A DNA stretch of 64,000 bases from an uncultured Bacteroides sp. (GCF_963666545.1 NZ_OY762899.1:3476365-3540364); one strand, 5' to 3'; shown: positions 9,908 to 21,921, numbered from the stretch's first letter. Notes: a model not told the origin generated them from the sequence alone. Translations and numbers: made by a program.

Positions 9908-11830
9908 ATGAAAATATATAATAGGTATTATGTGATATGCTTTGCCATATTGCTTGAATTTATGTTGCCCCTTTCTATCTTCTCACAAGAATGGAAGTTG
10001 GTTTGGAACGACGAATTCGAGAATGAGGGCAAACCTGACAGTAGCTCTTGGAGTTTTGAAGAGGGCTTTGTGCGCAATGAAGAGTTACAGTGGTATCAGA
10101 CGGATAATGCGTATTGCAAAGGTGGTGTATTGATAATAGAAGGTAAGAAAGAAAAAGTATTAAATAAGGGATACAAAGAAGGAAACACTACTAGTTGGAG
10201 AAGTGTGCGTGAATATGCAGAATATACTTCTTCATCTATCAAAACGGTAGGAAAGAAAGAGTTTTTGTATGGGCGATTCGAAGTGCGCGCTAAGATACCT
10301 GTTGCAGGTGGAGCTTGGCCGGCTATCTGGACATTGGGTCGAGAGATGGAGTGGCCTTCGTGTGGAGAGATAGATCTGATGGAGTACTACAGAATTCAGG
10401 GTATGCCTCATGTTTTGGCCAATGCTGCTTGGGGAACGGAGGGGCGATATCAGGCAAAGTGGAATAGTAAGAAAATTCCTTTTACTCATTTCACTGAGAG
10501 AGATGCCGATTGGGCATCGAAATTCCACGTTTGGCGAATGGACTGGGATGAAAAGGCCATTAAATTGTATTTGGATGATGAATTATTAAATGAGATTCCG
10601 TTGAGCGAAACGGTAAATGGTAGCTTAGGAAATCATAAAAATCCATTTAAACAGCCTCATTATCTGTTGCTTAATCTCGCTATTGGTGGAGCAAACGGTG
10701 GAGTACCGGATGATTCTGCTTTTCCGATGAAGTACGAGATAGACTATGTGAGGGTGTATCAAAAACAAAAGAGCATCCGTTCGGGAGAATTATGGCCCGA
10801 TAATAATGGTGAACATATCAATGCTCACGGCGGTGGGGTGGTTTATCATGATGGGAAATATTATTGGTTTGGCGAGCATAAGAGTGCATCGACAAGTAAC
10901 GCTTTGGTAGGGGTGACTTGCTATTCTTCTACAGACCTATGTAACTGGACGAATGAAGGAGTGGCACTTGCGGTGTCTGATGATCCAAATAGCGATATTG
11001 TAAAAGGATGCATCATTGAACGACCGAAGGTGATCTATAATGAGAAGACAAAGAAATTTGTGATGTGGTTCCATTTAGAGTTGAAAGGCCGAGGTTATGA
11101 TGCTGCTCGTGCGGCGGTGGCTGTAAGTGATCATGCGACAGGACCTTATCGTTTTATTCGCTCTTTCCGTGCTAATACGGGCATTTATCCGTTTGATATG
11201 CCCGAGAAGATACGGAATATAAAATTTAATCCCGATAACTATAAAGAATGGTGGACTCGCAACTGGTATGATGCGGTGGATAAGGGACTTTTTCTAAAAA
11301 GAGATTTGAAAGAGGGACAGATGTCCCGAGATATGACTTTGTTTGTTGATGATGACAAGAAGGCATATCATATTTATTCTTCCGAGGAGAATCTGACTCT
11401 TCATATTGCTGAACTGAGTGATGATTATTTGGGCTATACCGGCAAATATATACGTGTGGCGCCGGGTGGGCACAATGAAGCTCCTGCTATCTTTAAAAAA
11501 GAGGGAACTTATTGGATGATTACTTCGGGCTGCACCGGATGGGAGCCTAATGCTGCTCGCCTTTTCTCTGCTACTTCTATTTGGGGGCCTTGGAAGAAGC
11601 ATCCTAACCCTTGCATCGGAAAGGACGCAAATATTACATTTGGCGGACAAAGTACATACGTTTTTTCCATACAAGGTGTTCCTAATAATTATATCTTTAT
11701 GGCCGATATATGGAAACCTAAGAATCCAATTGATGCGCGTTACATTTGGTTGCCTATTCAGTTTAATACGAATGGAATACCTTTTTTGAAATGGATGGAT
11801 GAATGGGTACCAAATTCTGGCCTTAAATAA
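9908..11830 (+). CDS. Two-enzyme fusion: GH16 plus GH43 (subfamily 24-like), putative beta-1,3-galactan-degrading
   Basis: A 640-residue secreted protein; the signal peptide ends near FSQ, with no lipobox Cys. Residues about 27-285 are GH16 with GEIDLME (Glu154 nucleophile, Glu159 acid/base). Residues about 290-640 are a five-bladed GH43 propeller with INAHGGGVVYHDGKYYW, ERPKVIYN (Glu371), HNEAPAIF (Glu524) and FGGQSTYVF (Gln581). From memory, GH43_24 exo-beta-1,3-galactanases use a Glu/Glu/Gln set in place of the usual Asp base, and the order and Glu524-to-Gln581 spacing match. Joining endo- and exo-acting domains on one chain suggests processing of a beta-1,3-galactan in the periplasm. GH43_34 is the main alternative for the second half. 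Confidence 0.85.
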   Translation: MKIYNRYYVICFAILLEFMLPLSIFSQEWKLVWNDEFENEGKPDSSSWSFEEGFVRNEELQWYQTDNAYCKGGVLIIEGKKEKVLNKGYKEGNTTSWRSVREYAEYTSSSIKTVGKKEFLYGRFEVRAKIPVAGGAWPAIWTLGREMEWPSCGEIDLMEYYRIQGMPHVLANAAWGTEGRYQAKWNSKKIPFTHFTERDADWASKFHVWRMDWDEKAIKLYLDDELLNEIPLSETVNGSLGNHKNPFKQPHYLLLNLAIGGANGGVPDDSAFPMKYEIDYVRVYQKQKSIRSGELWPDNNGEHINAHGGGVVYHDGKYYWFGEHKSASTSNALVGVTCYSSTDLCNWTNEGVALAVSDDPNSDIVKGCIIERPKVIYNEKTKKFVMWFHLELKGRGYDAARAAVAVSDHATGPYRFIRSFRANTGIYPFDMPEKIRNIKFNPDNYKEWWTRNWYDAVDKGLFLKRDLKEGQMSRDMTLFVDDDKKAYHIYSSEENLTLHIAELSDDYLGYTGKYIRVAPGGHNEAPAIFKKEGTYWMITSGCTGWEPNAARLFSATSIWGPWKKHPNPCIGKDANITFGGQSTYVFSIQGVPNNYIFMADIWKPKNPIDARYIWLPIQFNTNGIPFLKWMDEWVPNSGLK

Positions 11831-11858
11831 AAATATTAATTATAGAATGCACAATGCC

Positions 11859-13109
11859 ATGAAAAAGAAAAGACATGTATTCCTTTTATTATTGATTGCC
11901 CTTCTGCTTCCTGCAGAAATGATGCAAGCAAAGAAAAAAATCGAGAAGGAGCCGGATGATCGGACGTATTGGTGTAACTTGATGTATAAAATGGCGGCAC
12001 CGGTGTTGAGCAATATGAGCGAAGGCAAGTTGCAGCAAAACATGCAGGTTGAGGTGAGCCCCACTTGGGATGGACGAGATAAACGGGTAACGTACATGGA
12101 GTGTTTCGGCCGACTGATGGCGGGACTTGCTCCCTGGCTTTCTCTGCCGGATGATGATACAGCTGAAGGAGTGCAACGCAAGCAACTGCGCGAATGGGCA
12201 CTGAAGAGTTATGCTCAATCGGTCGATCCCAATAGTCAGGATTATTTGCTGTGGCGCAAGGAAGGCCAACCGCTGGTGGATGCGGCGTACATTGCGAATA
12301 GTTTCCTTCGGGCTTATGATGCGCTTTGGCTACCATTGGACAGTGTGACAAAGCAACGATATATCACTGAATTTAAACTGTTACGTAGAGTGGATCCTCC
12401 TTATACGAATTGGTTGCTTTTTTCGGCTACTATTGAATCTTTCTTAATGAAAGCGGATGCTGGAGCAGACAATTATCGAATTAATTCTGCTTTACGTAAG
12501 GTAGAAGAATGGTATGTGGGCGATGGTTGGTATTCTGACGGACCAAGTTTTGCTTTCGATTATTATAATAGTTATGTGCTTCATCCCATGTATGTGGAGT
12601 GCTTGGAAGTAGTGACTGATAAGAAACAAGATTGGATTGCACCTCGTAAGCGCTATGACACGGCAGTGAAGCGTATGCAACGTTTCGGGATGATTCTGGA
12701 GCGGTTTATTTCTCCGGAGGGAACCTTCCCTGTCTTTGGCCGCTCAATTACGTACCGTACCGGTGTGCTTCAACCTTTGGCTTTGTTGGCTTTGAGGGGT
12801 GAACTGCCCGAATCTCTTCCTAACGGACAGGTGCGTGCTGCGATGACGGCAGTGATGAAGCGGATGTTTGCTTCCGGTGCGAACTTTAATGAGAAGGGTT
12901 TCTTGAGATTAGGCTTTACGGCTTCACAACCGAACATTGCCGATTGGTACTCCAACAATGGAAGCATGTATCTGGCTTCATTGGCTTTCTTGCCTTTGGG
13001 ATTGCCTGCTAATCATCCTTTTTGGACGGATGCTCCGCAATCGTGGACTTCCAAGAAAGCATGGGAAGGAGAAGACTTTCCTAAGGATCATGCATTTTAC
13101 GAAAAATAA
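11859..13109 (+). CDS. DUF2264 family secreted protein, possible GH154-like enzyme
   Basis: I chose the start at 11859 (416 residues) because it gives a clean signal peptide (KKKRHVFLLLLIALLLPAE, cut near MMQA). An in-frame ATG at 11799 overlaps the previous gene and would put the hydrophobic stretch too far inside. The mature part has the DUF2264 pattern: WCNLMYKMAAPVLSNMSEG at the start, YMECFGRLMAGLAPWLSL, then WYSDGPSFAFDYYNSYVLH and FGRSITYRTG. This family is predicted to form an alpha/alpha toroid. I recall that family GH154, which includes a beta-glucuronidase from an arabinogalactan-protein locus, belongs here, but I cannot verify this. It lies in the PUL 1 operon, 14 bp before the GH2. 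Confidence 0.8.
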   Translation: MKKKRHVFLLLLIALLLPAEMMQAKKKIEKEPDDRTYWCNLMYKMAAPVLSNMSEGKLQQNMQVEVSPTWDGRDKRVTYMECFGRLMAGLAPWLSLPDDDTAEGVQRKQLREWALKSYAQSVDPNSQDYLLWRKEGQPLVDAAYIANSFLRAYDALWLPLDSVTKQRYITEFKLLRRVDPPYTNWLLFSATIESFLMKADAGADNYRINSALRKVEEWYVGDGWYSDGPSFAFDYYNSYVLHPMYVECLEVVTDKKQDWIAPRKRYDTAVKRMQRFGMILERFISPEGTFPVFGRSITYRTGVLQPLALLALRGELPESLPNGQVRAAMTAVMKRMFASGANFNEKGFLRLGFTASQPNIADWYSNNGSMYLASLAFLPLGLPANHPFWTDAPQSWTSKKAWEGEDFPKDHAFYEK

Positions 13110-13120
13110 TAATAGTATAA

Positions 13121-16252
<3,132 letters not shown>

Positions 16253-16264
16253 TAATACTTTCTC

Positions 16265-17578
16265 ATGATTGATAAAATGAGCACTAAAAAAGCAGGGCTT
16301 GCCCTTTTCATCTTTCTTTGTGTGTGGACGCATTGTGATGCGCAGACACTCGTGGAAGTAGGGAAGGGGTACAGCCGTACTTCTGTCAACACAACGGTGT
16401 TTCGTAATAACTCGTTGGCTACGCATAAGGGGATTCAATACATTGCCTACTATGACGCAGATAGCTATATGGTAGTGGGTAAACGCAAATTGGGTTCCAA
16501 AGAGTGGGAGCTAAAGCGTTCGCAATACAAAGGCAATTGTGCGGACGCCCATAACGTCATTAGTCTCATGGTAGATGGCGATGGATATCTTCATCTTTCG
16601 TTCGACCATCATGGGCAACCTCTAAATTATTGCAAGAGCATAGCTCCCGGTTCGCTGGAACTGGGCGATAAAAGGCCGATGACGGGAGTAGATGAAGCGA
16701 ATGTTACCTATCCTGAATTTTATCGATTAGCCGATGGCGACTTGATCTTTGTTTATCGTTCAGGCTCTTCCGGTCGTGGAAACCTAGTGATGAACCGCTA
16801 TCTGTTGAGTGAAAAACGATGGATACGAATACAGGATGTACTCATTGATGGTGAGGGTGAACGAAATGCTTATTGGCAACTTTACGTGGATGAAGCTGGA
16901 ACGATACATCTTTCGTGGGTGTGGCGTGAAACATGGATGGTGGAGACCAATCACGATCTTTGTTATGCTCGCTCACGGGATGGCGGGAAAACGTGGGAAA
17001 AATCCGACGGAGAGAAGTATGCCCTACCCATTACTGCGGCCAATGCAGAGTATGCTTGCCACATTCCGCAAAAGAGCGAACTGATTAACCAAACGAGTAT
17101 GTGCGCCGATAAGAACGGGCACCCTTACATCGCTACTTATTGGCGAGATCAGAGCAGCTTGGTGCCTCAATACCGACTTGTTTGGTTTGATGGAAAGACT
17201 TGGCAGCAACAACAAGTCTCGCAGCGCACCACTCCTTTCAGCCTGAGCGGTGGTGGAACGAAGCGGATACCGATTGCCCGGCCCCGTTTGGTAATCAAAC
17301 AAGAGAAGAAGCAGAATAAAATCTTTTATGTGTTTCGTGACATAGAGCGTGGAGACAAAGTTTCTATGGCCTGTTCCGGTGGACTGGAAACGAACAAATG
17401 GACGTTTACGGATCTTACCGACTTTCCGGTAGATGCCTGGGAACCGAGTTATGACACTGAACTATGGAAGAGCAAGCAGCAATTGCAACTCTTTGTGCAG
17501 CGAACAAGTCAAGGAGATGGAGAGAGAACTACAGAGATGGAACCTGAAACAGTTTATGTCTTAGAATGCAAACTATAA
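16265..17578 (+). CDS. BNR_4-type seven-bladed beta-propeller, probable uronate lyase (PL25/PL42/GH145-like)
   Basis: A 437-residue secreted protein (signal ending near CDAQ; Met5 at 16277 is an alternative start). It has BNR_4 hallmarks: DAHNVISL with His96, HLSFDHHG with His116, VTYPEF with Tyr149, FVYRSGSSGRG with Arg165 and YWQLYVD with Tyr207. The His-His gap of 20, the Tyr-Arg gap of 16 and the Arg-Tyr gap of 42 match what I recall for the active site of PL25 ulvan lyases (His123, His143, Tyr188, Arg204, Tyr246). Related families are GH145 and PL42, which act on L-rhamnose-alpha-1,4-glucuronic acid caps. GH105 lies 13 bp downstream, so lyase action giving an unsaturated uronate is the likely role. 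Confidence 0.82.
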   Translation: MIDKMSTKKAGLALFIFLCVWTHCDAQTLVEVGKGYSRTSVNTTVFRNNSLATHKGIQYIAYYDADSYMVVGKRKLGSKEWELKRSQYKGNCADAHNVISLMVDGDGYLHLSFDHHGQPLNYCKSIAPGSLELGDKRPMTGVDEANVTYPEFYRLADGDLIFVYRSGSSGRGNLVMNRYLLSEKRWIRIQDVLIDGEGERNAYWQLYVDEAGTIHLSWVWRETWMVETNHDLCYARSRDGGKTWEKSDGEKYALPITAANAEYACHIPQKSELINQTSMCADKNGHPYIATYWRDQSSLVPQYRLVWFDGKTWQQQQVSQRTTPFSLSGGGTKRIPIARPRLVIKQEKKQNKIFYVFRDIERGDKVSMACSGGLETNKWTFTDLTDFPVDAWEPSYDTELWKSKQQLQLFVQRTSQGDGERTTEMEPETVYVLECKL

Positions 17579-17591
17579 TAAATAAAATGAG

Positions 17592-18716
17592 ATGAAAAAT
17601 TACTATCTGACTACCTTGTTATTGTGGGTTGTCACATTGGCTACGTATGCACAGAAGCCTTTTTCTTCCCAAGAAACGCTTGGTATTATTCATAAAGTGA
17701 ATAGTTACTGGCAATCGAATCATCCGAAACCGGGAATATCGTTCTGGCACAATGCTGCCTATCATACAGGAAATATGGAAGTCTATTTCCTCACAAATAA
17801 ACCGGAATATCTTCAGTATTCCGAAGCATGGGCTGTTCACAATAAATGGAAAGGTGCTAAGTCGAATAATAAGAAAAGATGGAAGTATAGCTACGGAGAG
17901 ACGAATGAATATGTATTGTTCGGCGACTATCAGATCTGTTTTCAAACTTATATTGATCTCTATAACATTTCGCCCGATCCTCAGAAGATTGCTCGTGCCA
18001 TCGAGGTGATGGAGTATCAGATGAGCACTCCCCGAAAGGATTATTGGTGGTGGGCAGACGGGCTATACATGGTGATGCCGGTAATGACCAAACTCCATAA
18101 GTTGACCAATAATCCTCTTTATCTCGAAAAGTTGCACGAATATCTGAGCTATTCGGATAGTATCATGTACGATGAAGAGGCGGGATTGTACTATCGGGAT
18201 GCAAGATATGTTTATCCGAAGCATAAAACGGTGAATGGAAGAAAAGACTTTTGGGCGCGAGGTGACGGATGGGTTTTTGCGGGGTTGGCAAAGGTCTTGA
18301 AGGATTTACCTAAAACGGATAAGTACAGATCGGATTATGTGGCGCGTTTTCAAACGATGGCCAAGGCAATAGCCGCTTGCCAGCAGCCGGAAGGTTATTG
18401 GACTCGCAGTATGCTCGATCCTGATTTTGCTCCCGGAGCCGAGACGAGTGGCACAGCCTTTTTTACTTACGGCTTTTTGTGGGGAATGAACAACGGACTG
18501 CTATCGAAGAAGGAATATGAACCGGTCATAGCAAAGGGATGGGGATATCTTAAAAATGTCGCTTTACAATCTGACGGTCGTGTGGGATACGTTCAGCCTA
18601 TAGGAGACAGGGCCATTCCCGGACAAGTGGTTGATGCTAACTCTACGGCCGATTTCGGAGTGGGTGCTTTCCTTTTGGCCGCTTGCGAAATGGCACGCTT
18701 TTTGAACAATGATTAA
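17592..18716 (+). CDS. GH105 unsaturated glucuronyl/galacturonyl hydrolase
   Basis: A 374-residue secreted alpha/alpha-barrel protein with a signal peptide ending near TYAQ. GH88/GH105 motifs are visible: SFWHNAAYHTGNMEVYF near residue 50, the DYWWWADGLYMVMPVM segment that carries the catalytic-type Asp, FWARGDGWVFAGLAKVL, and GAETSGTAFFTYGFLWGMNNG. The family removes delta-4,5-unsaturated uronates from the non-reducing ends left by lyases. It sits directly after the propeller lyase candidate, so the two would act in sequence. Rhamnogalacturonan-type specificity is the alternative, but no pectin lyase or other pectin enzyme is present here. Confidence 0.92.
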   Translation: MKNYYLTTLLLWVVTLATYAQKPFSSQETLGIIHKVNSYWQSNHPKPGISFWHNAAYHTGNMEVYFLTNKPEYLQYSEAWAVHNKWKGAKSNNKKRWKYSYGETNEYVLFGDYQICFQTYIDLYNISPDPQKIARAIEVMEYQMSTPRKDYWWWADGLYMVMPVMTKLHKLTNNPLYLEKLHEYLSYSDSIMYDEEAGLYYRDARYVYPKHKTVNGRKDFWARGDGWVFAGLAKVLKDLPKTDKYRSDYVARFQTMAKAIAACQQPEGYWTRSMLDPDFAPGAETSGTAFFTYGFLWGMNNGLLSKKEYEPVIAKGWGYLKNVALQSDGRVGYVQPIGDRAIPGQVVDANSTADFGVGAFLLAACEMARFLNND

Positions 18717-18745
18717 CTTATAGGTTTAATTAAAATATAGATACT

Positions 18746-20563
18746 ATGAAAAGACTCAGCCTGTTTTTAGGAGCAATTGTATTTGCACTTGGTGCTTTGG
18801 CTCAGAATGCTACTTTGCTTCAGAATGTTTATGCCCGTGACATTACTTCGCTTAACGGTTCATGGAAAGCTATTGTCGATCCTTTTGATAATGGTTTTTA
18901 CAATTATCGGTTGGTTGAAAATCCGAACGGATTTTTTAAAGATCAAAAGGCGCGAGATAAATCGGATTTGGTAGAATATAACTTTGATACTGCGCCGCAG
19001 TTGGTTGTGCCGGGCGATTGGAACACACAGGATGAGAAACTTTTCTATTACGAAGGAAGCATTTGGTATAAAAAGGATTTTAAATACACTAAGAAAGCAA
19101 ATACACGATTATATCTTTATTTTGGTGCGGTGAATTATCTGGCCAATGTATATCTCAACGGGAAGCCTCTTGGCTCACATGAAGGGGGATTTACCTCGTT
19201 TCACTTTGATATAACTGATCAGGTGAAAGAGGGGGATAATTTTGTCATTTTGAGAGTGAACAATGTACGTAAGCCGGAAGGTGTACCGACTGTCAATTCT
19301 GATTGGTGGAATTATGGCGGAATCACTCGTGATGTACTTTTAGTAGAGACTCCCGAGATTTCTGTTGATGACTATTTGGTACAACTACCTAAAGGTAAGT
19401 ATAACGAGGTGACGGGGTATATCCAGTTGAATAAGTCTCAGGCCGGAATAGAGGTTTCTCTGAAAATACCGGAACTTAAAATTACTAAAAGATTGCTGAC
19501 GGATGCGCAGGGAAGAGCTTCTTTTAACTACAAGGCAAAACCTGAATTGTGGACACCTGAGAATCCGAAACTGTATGATGTGGAAATTGATAACGGCGAT
19601 GAATTGTTGAAAGATCGCATTGGTTTTCGTCAGATAGAGACACAGGGCAAGAATCTTTTGCTTAATGGCAAGAAGACTTTCCTCCGCGGCATTTCCATTC
19701 ATGAAGAGGCACCTTACCGACAGGGAAGGATCTATAGCAAGGAAGAATCGGAAATATTGTTGGGCTGGGCTAAAGAACTTGGATGCAATTTTGTGCGTCT
19801 GGCACACTACCCACACAATGAGCATATGGTTCGTGCTGCCGAAGAGATGGGTTTGATGGTTTGGTCGGAAATACCTGTTTACTGGACCATACATTGGGAT
19901 AATCCGGATACTTATAAGAATGCTTCTGCCCAACTGAAAAATATGATGGATCGTGATAAAAATCGTTGTGCAGTTATTATTTGGTCGGTAGCGAATGAAA
20001 CGCCGCATAGCGATGCCCGTGATAAGTTTCTGGCAGGCTTGGCGCAACAGGTTCGCGCTGCGGATAATACCCGACTGTTGAGCATGGCAATGGAAGTTAC
20101 GGCAACGAAAGGGAATGTGAGTCTGGTTAACGATTACATGAGTCGCTATGTGGACATTATCAGTTTTAATAACTATCTGGGCTGGTATGGCGGTACTCCC
20201 GAAGATTGCAAAACCCGACAATGGGAGATACCTTATGATAAGCCTTTCTTTATCAGTGAATTTGGAGGAGGTGCACTCCAAGGCATGCATGGAGATAAGA
20301 AGGAGCGTTGGACGGAGGAATATCAAGCCGAACTTTACCAAAATACGCTCGATATGTATAATCGCGTTGATGGTTTTGCCGGTACATCGCCATGGATATT
20401 AATGGATTTTCGTTCTCCACGTCGGCAATTGAATGGTATTCAGGATTTCTTCAATCGAAAGGGAGTTATCTCTGAAAGGGGGCAAAAGAAAGCAGCTTTT
20501 TATGTGCTCCAAAAGTTTTATAAGATGAAGAAAGAAGCCTTTGATGATAAATCCAAAAAGTAA
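18746..20563 (+). CDS. GH2 beta-glucuronidase
   Basis: A 605-residue secreted GH2 enzyme (signal ending near ALAQ). It has an N-terminal sugar-binding domain, an Ig-like domain and a TIM barrel with acid/base Glu418 (SVANETPHSD) and nucleophile Glu505 (FISEFGGGALQG). Near the C-terminus it carries Asn570-Arg-Lys572 in FFNRKGV. The NxK motif contacts the carboxylate of glucuronic acid in beta-glucuronidases and is absent from beta-galactosidases, so the substrate is a beta-glucuronide. The length matches GUS enzymes (about 600). It is the last enzyme of the PUL 1 operon and would remove beta-linked glucuronic acid after rhamnose has been taken off. Confidence 0.9.
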   Translation: MKRLSLFLGAIVFALGALAQNATLLQNVYARDITSLNGSWKAIVDPFDNGFYNYRLVENPNGFFKDQKARDKSDLVEYNFDTAPQLVVPGDWNTQDEKLFYYEGSIWYKKDFKYTKKANTRLYLYFGAVNYLANVYLNGKPLGSHEGGFTSFHFDITDQVKEGDNFVILRVNNVRKPEGVPTVNSDWWNYGGITRDVLLVETPEISVDDYLVQLPKGKYNEVTGYIQLNKSQAGIEVSLKIPELKITKRLLTDAQGRASFNYKAKPELWTPENPKLYDVEIDNGDELLKDRIGFRQIETQGKNLLLNGKKTFLRGISIHEEAPYRQGRIYSKEESEILLGWAKELGCNFVRLAHYPHNEHMVRAAEEMGLMVWSEIPVYWTIHWDNPDTYKNASAQLKNMMDRDKNRCAVIIWSVANETPHSDARDKFLAGLAQQVRAADNTRLLSMAMEVTATKGNVSLVNDYMSRYVDIISFNNYLGWYGGTPEDCKTRQWEIPYDKPFFISEFGGGALQGMHGDKKERWTEEYQAELYQNTLDMYNRVDGFAGTSPWILMDFRSPRRQLNGIQDFFNRKGVISERGQKKAAFYVLQKFYKMKKEAFDDKSKK

Positions 20564-20676
20564 AACAGTGTTAAATAAATATTCTCGATTAAACACTTGC
20601 ACTTTTCGTTAGTCATAGATTCAGTTGCAACCAAAAGAACAGAATTAGTAATCAACAATTTGAAAACGAAAAGAGT

Positions 20677-21087
20677 ATGAAGAGAATAGCATTTTTAATG
20701 GTCGCCCTATTAATGGTAGGCGGCTTGGCAATGGCTCAAGGCCCTCGCAAAGAAGGAAAAATGAAAATGGATCCGAAGGAACGTGCTGAAAAGATGACGG
20801 AACGGATGGCTAAAGAGTATTCCTTGAATGAAGCGCAGAAAAAGGAACTTTTGGATGCTAACTTAGCTTTGAACGAAAAGATGGCTAAGAAGGCTGAAGA
20901 CAAGAAAGCTGAAAAAGAGGAGATGTTTAAAGAAATGAAAGCGAATCGTGACGCTTACGACGCTCAGTTAAAGAAGATTATGACTAAAGAGCAATATGCA
21001 TCTTATGTAAAGAATCAGGCAGAGCGTCAGAAAAAGATGAAAGACGGAAAAGGTCCCAGGCATGGTGGTGCACCAGATGCTGAGTAA
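20677..21087 (+). CDS. DUF4890-like small periplasmic protein
   Basis: A 136-residue secreted protein (signal ending GLAMAQ). The mature part is almost entirely charged helix, with DPKERAEKMTERMAKEYSL, NEAQKKELL and MTKEQYASYVKN. That pattern, one helix pair with a late MTKEQY segment, is seen in DUF4890 and more broadly in Spy/CpxP-like periplasmic proteins. A chaperone or envelope-stress role is only a family-level guess. A 113-bp gap separates it from PUL 1 and a strong hairpin follows, so it is probably its own transcription unit. Confidence 0.8.
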   Translation: MKRIAFLMVALLMVGGLAMAQGPRKEGKMKMDPKERAEKMTERMAKEYSLNEAQKKELLDANLALNEKMAKKAEDKKAEKEEMFKEMKANRDAYDAQLKKIMTKEQYASYVKNQAERQKKMKDGKGPRHGGAPDAE

Positions 21088-21156
21088 TAAAAGATATTCA
21101 TAGGTTAGTTTTTTTTAGAGTAAACTACGTTTTTAGTAACAACTTGTATTTTTTTT

Positions 21157-21214
21157 GTAGTTAATGCATTGCGCAGCTGCTTGGCAGAGCGCAATTGCAT
21201 TAACTACTTTTTTT
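21157..21214 (+). terminator. Rho-independent terminator
   Basis: Near-perfect inverted repeat: the left arm 21157-21174 pairs with 21189-21207 over about 18 bp with a single bulged base, a 14-base loop, and T7 right after. It terminates the DUF4890 gene. Confidence 0.9.
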
Positions 21215-21235
21215 GTGTGCATGGAAGCTTTATTG

Positions 21236-21268
21236 AACGTGCACGTTTGCCACGGCCATCGTGCACGA
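21236..21268. promoter_or_regulatory. Two short palindromes sharing a CGTGCACG core, upstream of the DUF4738 gene
   Basis: AACGTGCACGTT (21236-21247) and TCGTGCACGA (21259-21268) are each perfect palindromes whose centres are 22 bp apart. They lie between the terminator and the lipoprotein start at 21366. A paired operator is possible; no known regulator of this site is recognised. Confidence 0.35.
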
Positions 21269-21365
21269 ACTATATGGTAAACGTACACGATTAAATTGGG
21301 CCCTTTTCTTGTGTATTTCTTTCTCTTTTTGTTTCTTTGCCGAACGTTATTTAGGAAAACTCAAC

Positions 21366-21914
21366 ATGAAAAAGCTTATTTATTTGCAACTTCTACTGAT
21401 CGTTATGGCAGGCACGGCCTGTTCAGGAAAGAAAGAGAATCAGAATGAAGGTAAGCAAGTGTTGCTGAAAGACAGCACGGATGCTCAAGGATTGCAACGC
21501 ATGCAAATGTCCAAGAGTGAGAAAGATGTTCAGTATAAGGGGAAAGATTATCACATCTCTCTTTTGCGTACACCGAGTGATTCTCTTCCCCATGTGGCCA
21601 GTGAGCAGGGAGATGTATATCTCGACAATCAGATTGTGCTGAAGTTGACTCGTGGAGGCGAACATGTTTTCAGTAAAACATTTACAAAGAAAAGCTTCTC
21701 TTCTGTTGTTGACGAGGCATTTCTTGCCAAATCGATTCTGGAAGGCATGGTATACGACAAAACAACTCCACAGGGAATTGTTCTTGCCGCCAGTATCTCT
21801 TATCCTCAAACCGATTTGTATGTTCCTGTCTCTATCACGATCACGGCTGATGGCCGAATGTCCATGAAAAAGGAAGAACTGATGGAGGATGCGTACGCTG
21901 AAGATAGCATCTAA
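21366..21914 (+). CDS. DUF4738-like lipoprotein
   Basis: Start chosen at 21366 (182 residues), because KKLIYLQLLLIVMAGTACSGK is a textbook lipoprotein signal with the lipobox Cys in GTACSG; the frame is open further upstream to 21261 but that stretch has no reason to be translated. The mature part alternates short beta-like segments (YHISLLRTPSD, GDVYLDNQIVLKLTRGGEHVFSKTFTKKSF) and ends acidic. It resembles the DUF4738 family of Bacteroidales, whose function is unknown. The convergent sdaA ends 8 bp away. Confidence 0.75.
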   Translation: MKKLIYLQLLLIVMAGTACSGKKENQNEGKQVLLKDSTDAQGLQRMQMSKSEKDVQYKGKDYHISLLRTPSDSLPHVASEQGDVYLDNQIVLKLTRGGEHVFSKTFTKKSFSSVVDEAFLAKSILEGMVYDKTTPQGIVLAASISYPQTDLYVPVSITITADGRMSMKKEELMEDAYAEDSI

Positions 21915-21921
21915 CTTTGCC

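Noticed and set aside
11799-11858. Upstream start of the DUF2264 gene
   Set aside because: It would overlap the GH43 coding end and place the signal peptide 20 residues in; the ATG at 11859 gives a normal signal.
16265-17578. Sialidase, because of the Asp-box-like SRDGGKTW
   Set aside because: No FRIP motif is present, and the DAHN/FDHH histidines and the Tyr/Arg set fit the BNR_4 lyase-like families. Asp-boxes are common in many propellers.
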